DNA from: Caulobacteraceae bacterium
GTDB lineage: Bacteria; Pseudomonadota; Alphaproteobacteria; Caulobacterales; Caulobacteraceae
NCBI GenBank assembly: GCA_947479185.1
Contig: CANJYY010000202.1
Coordinates: forward strand, 1 to 5,593
Direction: 5' to 3'
DNA length: 5,593 nucleotides
The number at the start of each line of letters is the position of its first letter. The first letter of the stretch is position 1. Position numbers and translations under genes: made by a program. Shown here piece after piece: positions 5,117 to 5,593 of this stretch. The notes under the pieces were generated by a model. The model was given only the letters and a program-made list of their open reading frames with translations, had not been told where the DNA came from and did not search any database.

Positions 5117-5593
5117 CTACAGCGTCTGCCCGTCATCCAGGCTGATCAGCGTGCCGGTGATGAAGTGCGCGCGGCGGCCGGCCAGCATCAGCAGGGCCTC
5201 GTCCAGCACGTCCTCGTCCATCAGCCGGCGACGCGGGAAGCCCTTGATCTGCTTCTGGCCGCCCTCGGTATGGAACCAGTCGGCATTGATCTCGGTCTCG
5301 ATGTAGCCGGGGCAGATGGCGTTGACCGCGATGCGCGGCCGGGCCCACTCGCGGGCCAGGCCCTTGGTCAGCGAGGCGCAGGCGGCCTTGGAGGCGCAGT
5401 AGACGCTCAGGCCCGGCAGTTGATTGAAGGCGGCGATCGAGGCGATGTTGATGATCCGCGCCTCGCCGGCCTCGGCCACGCCGCTGGCGATCATCCGCTT
5501 GGCCGCTTCCACCGCGCCGAAATAGACGCCGCGCACATTGACCGCGAAGGTCTGGTCGAAGGTTTCGACGCTCATGTCCATGGCCATGCCGTC
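5117..5593 (-). CDS. Short-chain dehydrogenase/reductase (SDR), 5'-partial
   Basis: This is the C-terminal ~158 residues of a classical SDR, an NAD(P)(H)-dependent oxidoreductase. The Rossmann N-terminus with the TGxxxGxG cofactor motif lies beyond the right edge; the frame runs open to 5593. Numbering from the methionine at 5587, the catalytic tetrad is complete: N18 (AVNVRG), S50 (IINIASIAAF), Y63 and K67 (VYCASKAA). ICPGYIETEI (91-100) is the usual PG motif after the active site, and the end ITGTLISLDDGQTL is the standard SDR C-terminal strand. No membrane segment is present. The racemase start follows 58 bp downstream on the same strand, so the two probably share a transcript; a hydroxyacyl-CoA dehydrogenase-type role beside the racemase is plausible but unproven. 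The substrate cannot be read from the sequence. Confidence 0.93.
   Translation of the reverse strand, partial: DGMAMDMSVETFDQTFAVNVRGVYFGAVEAAKRMIASGVAEAGEARIINIASIAAFNQLPGLSVYCASKAACASLTKGLAREWARPRIAVNAICPGYIETEINADWFHTEGGQKQIKGFPRRRLMDEDVLDEALLMLAGRRAHFITGTLISLDDGQTL

Overview
The window is a GC-rich bacterial chromosome segment. Its protein types and dense packing suggest an alphaproteobacterium, most likely of the Caulobacterales (Caulobacter/Phenylobacterium-like); this is inferred from style and family resemblance, not from a marker gene. No rRNA, tRNA, CRISPR array or insertion sequence was found.

Layout from left to right. (1) 1-1348: a tail-fibre-type cassette. It has the 3' part of a phage tail collar/microcystin-dependent-type protein (+), a small DUF6916-like protein converging on it (-), and a GNAT N-acetyltransferase (+). 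(2) 1350-2030: a KDPG/KHG (Eda-type) aldolase (-) with a clear Shine-Dalgarno sequence. It converges on the GNAT gene with a single base between the stop codons. (3) 2031-2451: about 420 bp with no convincing gene. (4) 2347-2544: on the minus strand, the N-terminal ~31 codons of a bacterial Ku (NHEJ) gene with its own Shine-Dalgarno sequence, after which Ku similarity stops; I read this as a truncated Ku pseudogene. (5) 2543-2830: a TusA-like sulfurtransferase (+), whose start codon shares a CATG palindrome with the Ku start and whose 3' end contains a strong intrinsic terminator. (6) 2787-3722: a YihY/BrkB-family inner-membrane protein (-), overlapping tusA tail to tail. (7) 3723-3930: an intergenic stretch with a long imperfect hairpin. 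(8) 3931-5593: a minus-strand pair, a short-chain dehydrogenase (partial, cut by the window edge) followed by an alpha-methylacyl-CoA racemase of the CaiB/BaiF fold. The pair probably forms part of a branched-chain or isoprenoid/steroid-type acyl-CoA catabolic operon.

Most genes are recognisable housekeeping or catabolic functions. The parts that repay attention lie between 2031 and 2830: the decapitated Ku gene, the back-to-back start codons, and a terminator hairpin read as the last codons of tusA. These suggest a rearrangement or deletion scar. I see no convincing new multi-gene system.
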